DNA from: Acinetobacter sp. SAAs474
GTDB lineage: Bacteria > Pseudomonadota > Gammaproteobacteria > Pseudomonadales > Moraxellaceae
Direction of reading: 5' to 3'
DNA length: 64,000 nucleotides
Assembly: GCF_032823475.1 (NCBI RefSeq)
Contig: NZ_CP127915.1
Location: 3,241,097 to 3,305,096, forward strand
The notes under the pieces are model-generated. The model did not search any database. It was not told where the DNA came from and saw only the letters and a list, made by a program, of their open reading frames with translations. This document shows, in pieces, positions 62,774-64,000 of this stretch; position 1 is the first letter of the stretch; each line of letters begins with the position of its first letter. Both the position numbers and the translations under genes were made by a program.

Positions 62774-63739
62774 TTAATCGTTTGTTTGCTGTGGTCTTCC
62801 TGCTAATCTTGCATAGCTAGGTGCTATTAATCTCAACCATTCTTTTACAGCCTCAATGCTCGGCAATTGAGTATGGTGTTCAGTTTTTTGTAATTCAGAA
62901 TGTACTATTCTTGCCATCTCAATCAATTTAATATTTTTATCAGTATCTTTATTCCATAAATATTGAGCTAGTGTACTAGCGGCTAATTTTGCATTTCTTT
63001 TAGCTAAGCTTATACCTCGTCTTTCACTGCTAGGGAGATAAGTCCCAATTTCTTCATTATTTATTTTCTTATTTGAAAAATACTGACTTTCTAGCTCTCC
63101 ATTCAGTATTTTTTCAAGTTGTAAATGTGTGATTAAAACATCCTCTAATTTAATGTATGGATAGTAATCTACTAATTCTTCCTCATCATCAATATAAGGT
63201 TTAGCTCTTGGTTTACAGTTACTCTCATCTGTTTTAGTTGGGTAGATTGCCAATATCTCTATATTATTAATTTGTTCTTCGCTTAATATTGAAGCAGCAC
63301 TAGACCGTTTTAAAAAAGCGTCTAATATAGAATCAAAATTTTCACTTTCAAAAATATACCCAACTCTTAGCACACCATCAAATCCGCCAAAAAATGCATC
63401 TTTTCTTGTATCAAACTTACCAAGTGAAGCCAAAGAATTAAGAGCCTCTTCATTTAACTTTAATAGAACAGAATCTCTCATCGAGTGTTCTATAGTGTTT
63501 TCTATTTCTAAAACAATTTTTTTATAGATTAATTTATTTTCCTCTGTTATTAATTCAATTGGCACATGACAATCACAGCTAACAGACCAATTCCCGAAAA
63601 ACAAAACATGCAATCTTATTTGATAGTACAAAGACATAGATAAAATTGTTTTACTGTTATAGACAGTAGTCTTAAATTTTTCATTTAATATTTTTGATGC
63701 TTGCTTTAGCGTGTAATAAGGAATTGGATTTTGTTTCAT
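62774..63739 (-). CDS. Unknown island protein, 321 aa
   Basis: No function is recognised. The N-terminus (YYTLKQASKILNEKFKTT) looks like an excisionase-type helix-turn-helix or DNA-reading segment. The middle is acidic (CKPRAKPYIDDEEELVDYYPY), and the C-terminal region has ERRGISLAKRNAKLAASTLAQYLWN and LPSIEAVKEWLRLIAPSYARLAGRPQQ. That ending resembles a common tail in Acinetobacter and Moraxella island proteins. It could be a cargo or regulatory protein of the island. The gene is single, with a hairpin after it, between the integrase and the regulator operon, a place where such islands often carry defence or accessory genes. Confidence 0.6.
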   Translation of the reverse strand: MKQNPIPYYTLKQASKILNEKFKTTVYNSKTILSMSLYYQIRLHVLFFGNWSVSCDCHVPIELITEENKLIYKKIVLEIENTIEHSMRDSVLLKLNEEALNSLASLGKFDTRKDAFFGGFDGVLRVGYIFESENFDSILDAFLKRSSAASILSEEQINNIEILAIYPTKTDESNCKPRAKPYIDDEEELVDYYPYIKLEDVLITHLQLEKILNGELESQYFSNKKINNEEIGTYLPSSERRGISLAKRNAKLAASTLAQYLWNKDTDKNIKLIEMARIVHSELQKTEHHTQLPSIEAVKEWLRLIAPSYARLAGRPQQTND

Positions 63740-63887
63740 TTATGCCTCCCACAGCCCCAATAAAATAGCTAAGCCAATACACTTGGGTAGTATACTTTCG
63801 CCCCGTCAGGCTAGACTTAGCAAAACCAATATACCTTATATATGCTTAAATTTGTGCATACTTTGCTTAGTAATACGACAAGATATG

Positions 63888-64000
63888 TCACTTTGCTTTC
63901 TTAAATTGAATAATGCTCTGATCTGCAATTTCTTCTAAATGGTTCGCATACCATTGCATCATAGATGCCCGATCTTCTAAATATTGAGCCTTGTTATATA
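63888..64000 (-). CDS. int: Tyrosine integrase, C-terminal end only
   Basis: The minus-strand frame ending at TGA 63888-63890 reads YNKAQYLEDRASMMQWYANHLEEIADQSIIQF and FKKAK. This is the characteristic tail of P4-type phage/island integrases, which follows the catalytic Tyr by several residues. The rest lies beyond the window. It identifies the island as an integrative element whose int end is on the right, and the relic copies at 18.7 and 55.0 kb hold the matching N-terminal part. Confidence 0.8.
   Translation of the reverse strand, partial: YNKAQYLEDRASMMQWYANHLEEIADQSIIQFKKAK

Overview
The window looks like chromosome (or a large replicon) of an Acinetobacter species. The evidence is the AT-rich sequence, the vanillate (van) and hydroxycinnamate (hca) clusters in an Acinetobacter-like arrangement, a DcaP-type porin, a CARB/RTG-type class A beta-lactamase and a P4-like island with the gene set common in Moraxellaceae. 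No rRNA, tRNA or CRISPR array was seen. The species cannot be fixed from this sequence alone.

Layout. 1-3.1 kb: the 5' part of a Fur-boxed TonB-dependent receptor, small membrane and lipoprotein genes (one frameshifted), a GNAT acetyltransferase and an IS3-family remnant. 3.7-6.6 kb: vanAB with divergent vanR and two VanR-type operators. 6.8-16.7 kb: hcaR-hcaK divergent from hcaABCDE plus two accessory genes, which convert hydroxycinnamates (ferulate, coumarate, caffeate) to the benzoates that VanAB and the protocatechuate route use. 16.7-18.9 kb: decayed DNA, an IS5-family element, an ATGTCGAT repeat cluster and a relic in which an integrase start is joined to a damaged ssb. 19.2-37.9 kb: a cyclohexanecarboxylate to pimeloyl-CoA to glutaryl-CoA cluster (aliA, aliB, badH, badI, a BadK-like hydratase, beta-oxidation genes, DcaP porin, AAHS transporter, IclR and MarR regulators). 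Its generic genes (glutaryl-CoA dehydrogenase, ETF, a second enoyl-CoA hydratase) have collapsed by internal deletion. 37.9-53.3 kb: a 15-kb block bounded by two truncated copies of the same IS1182-like end. It holds an operon resembling methylsuccinyl-CoA / mesaconyl-CoA (or itaconate) catabolism and an operon resembling methylmuconolactone (mml) catabolism. 53.6-55.1 kb: a class A beta-lactamase lodged in a second copy of the integrase/ssb relic. 55.2-64 kb: a more intact island with paired-decamer repeats, ssb, a GGTAAC iteron-like array, a DUF927 helicase/primase, small regulators, an unknown 321-aa protein and the 3' end of a tyrosine integrase.

How the genes fit together. The first half funnels plant phenolics: HcaK and HcaE import, HcaC activates, HcaA cleaves to the aldehyde, HcaB oxidises it, and VanAB demethylates vanillate. 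The middle converts an alicyclic acid to CoA thioesters. In the last block, MmlI/MmlJ-like isomerases, a lactonase candidate, a 3-oxoacid CoA-transferase and a thiolase would turn 4-methylmuconolactone into acetyl-CoA plus methylsuccinyl-CoA. The adjacent acyl-CoA dehydrogenase, family III CoA-transferase, MaoC-type hydratase and CitE-like lyase are the gene types needed to take methylsuccinyl-CoA through mesaconyl-CoA and citramalyl-CoA to acetyl-CoA plus pyruvate. This linked route is the most interesting hypothesis here. It is inferred from gene content, and the operon's own MFS transporter carries an in-frame stop codon.
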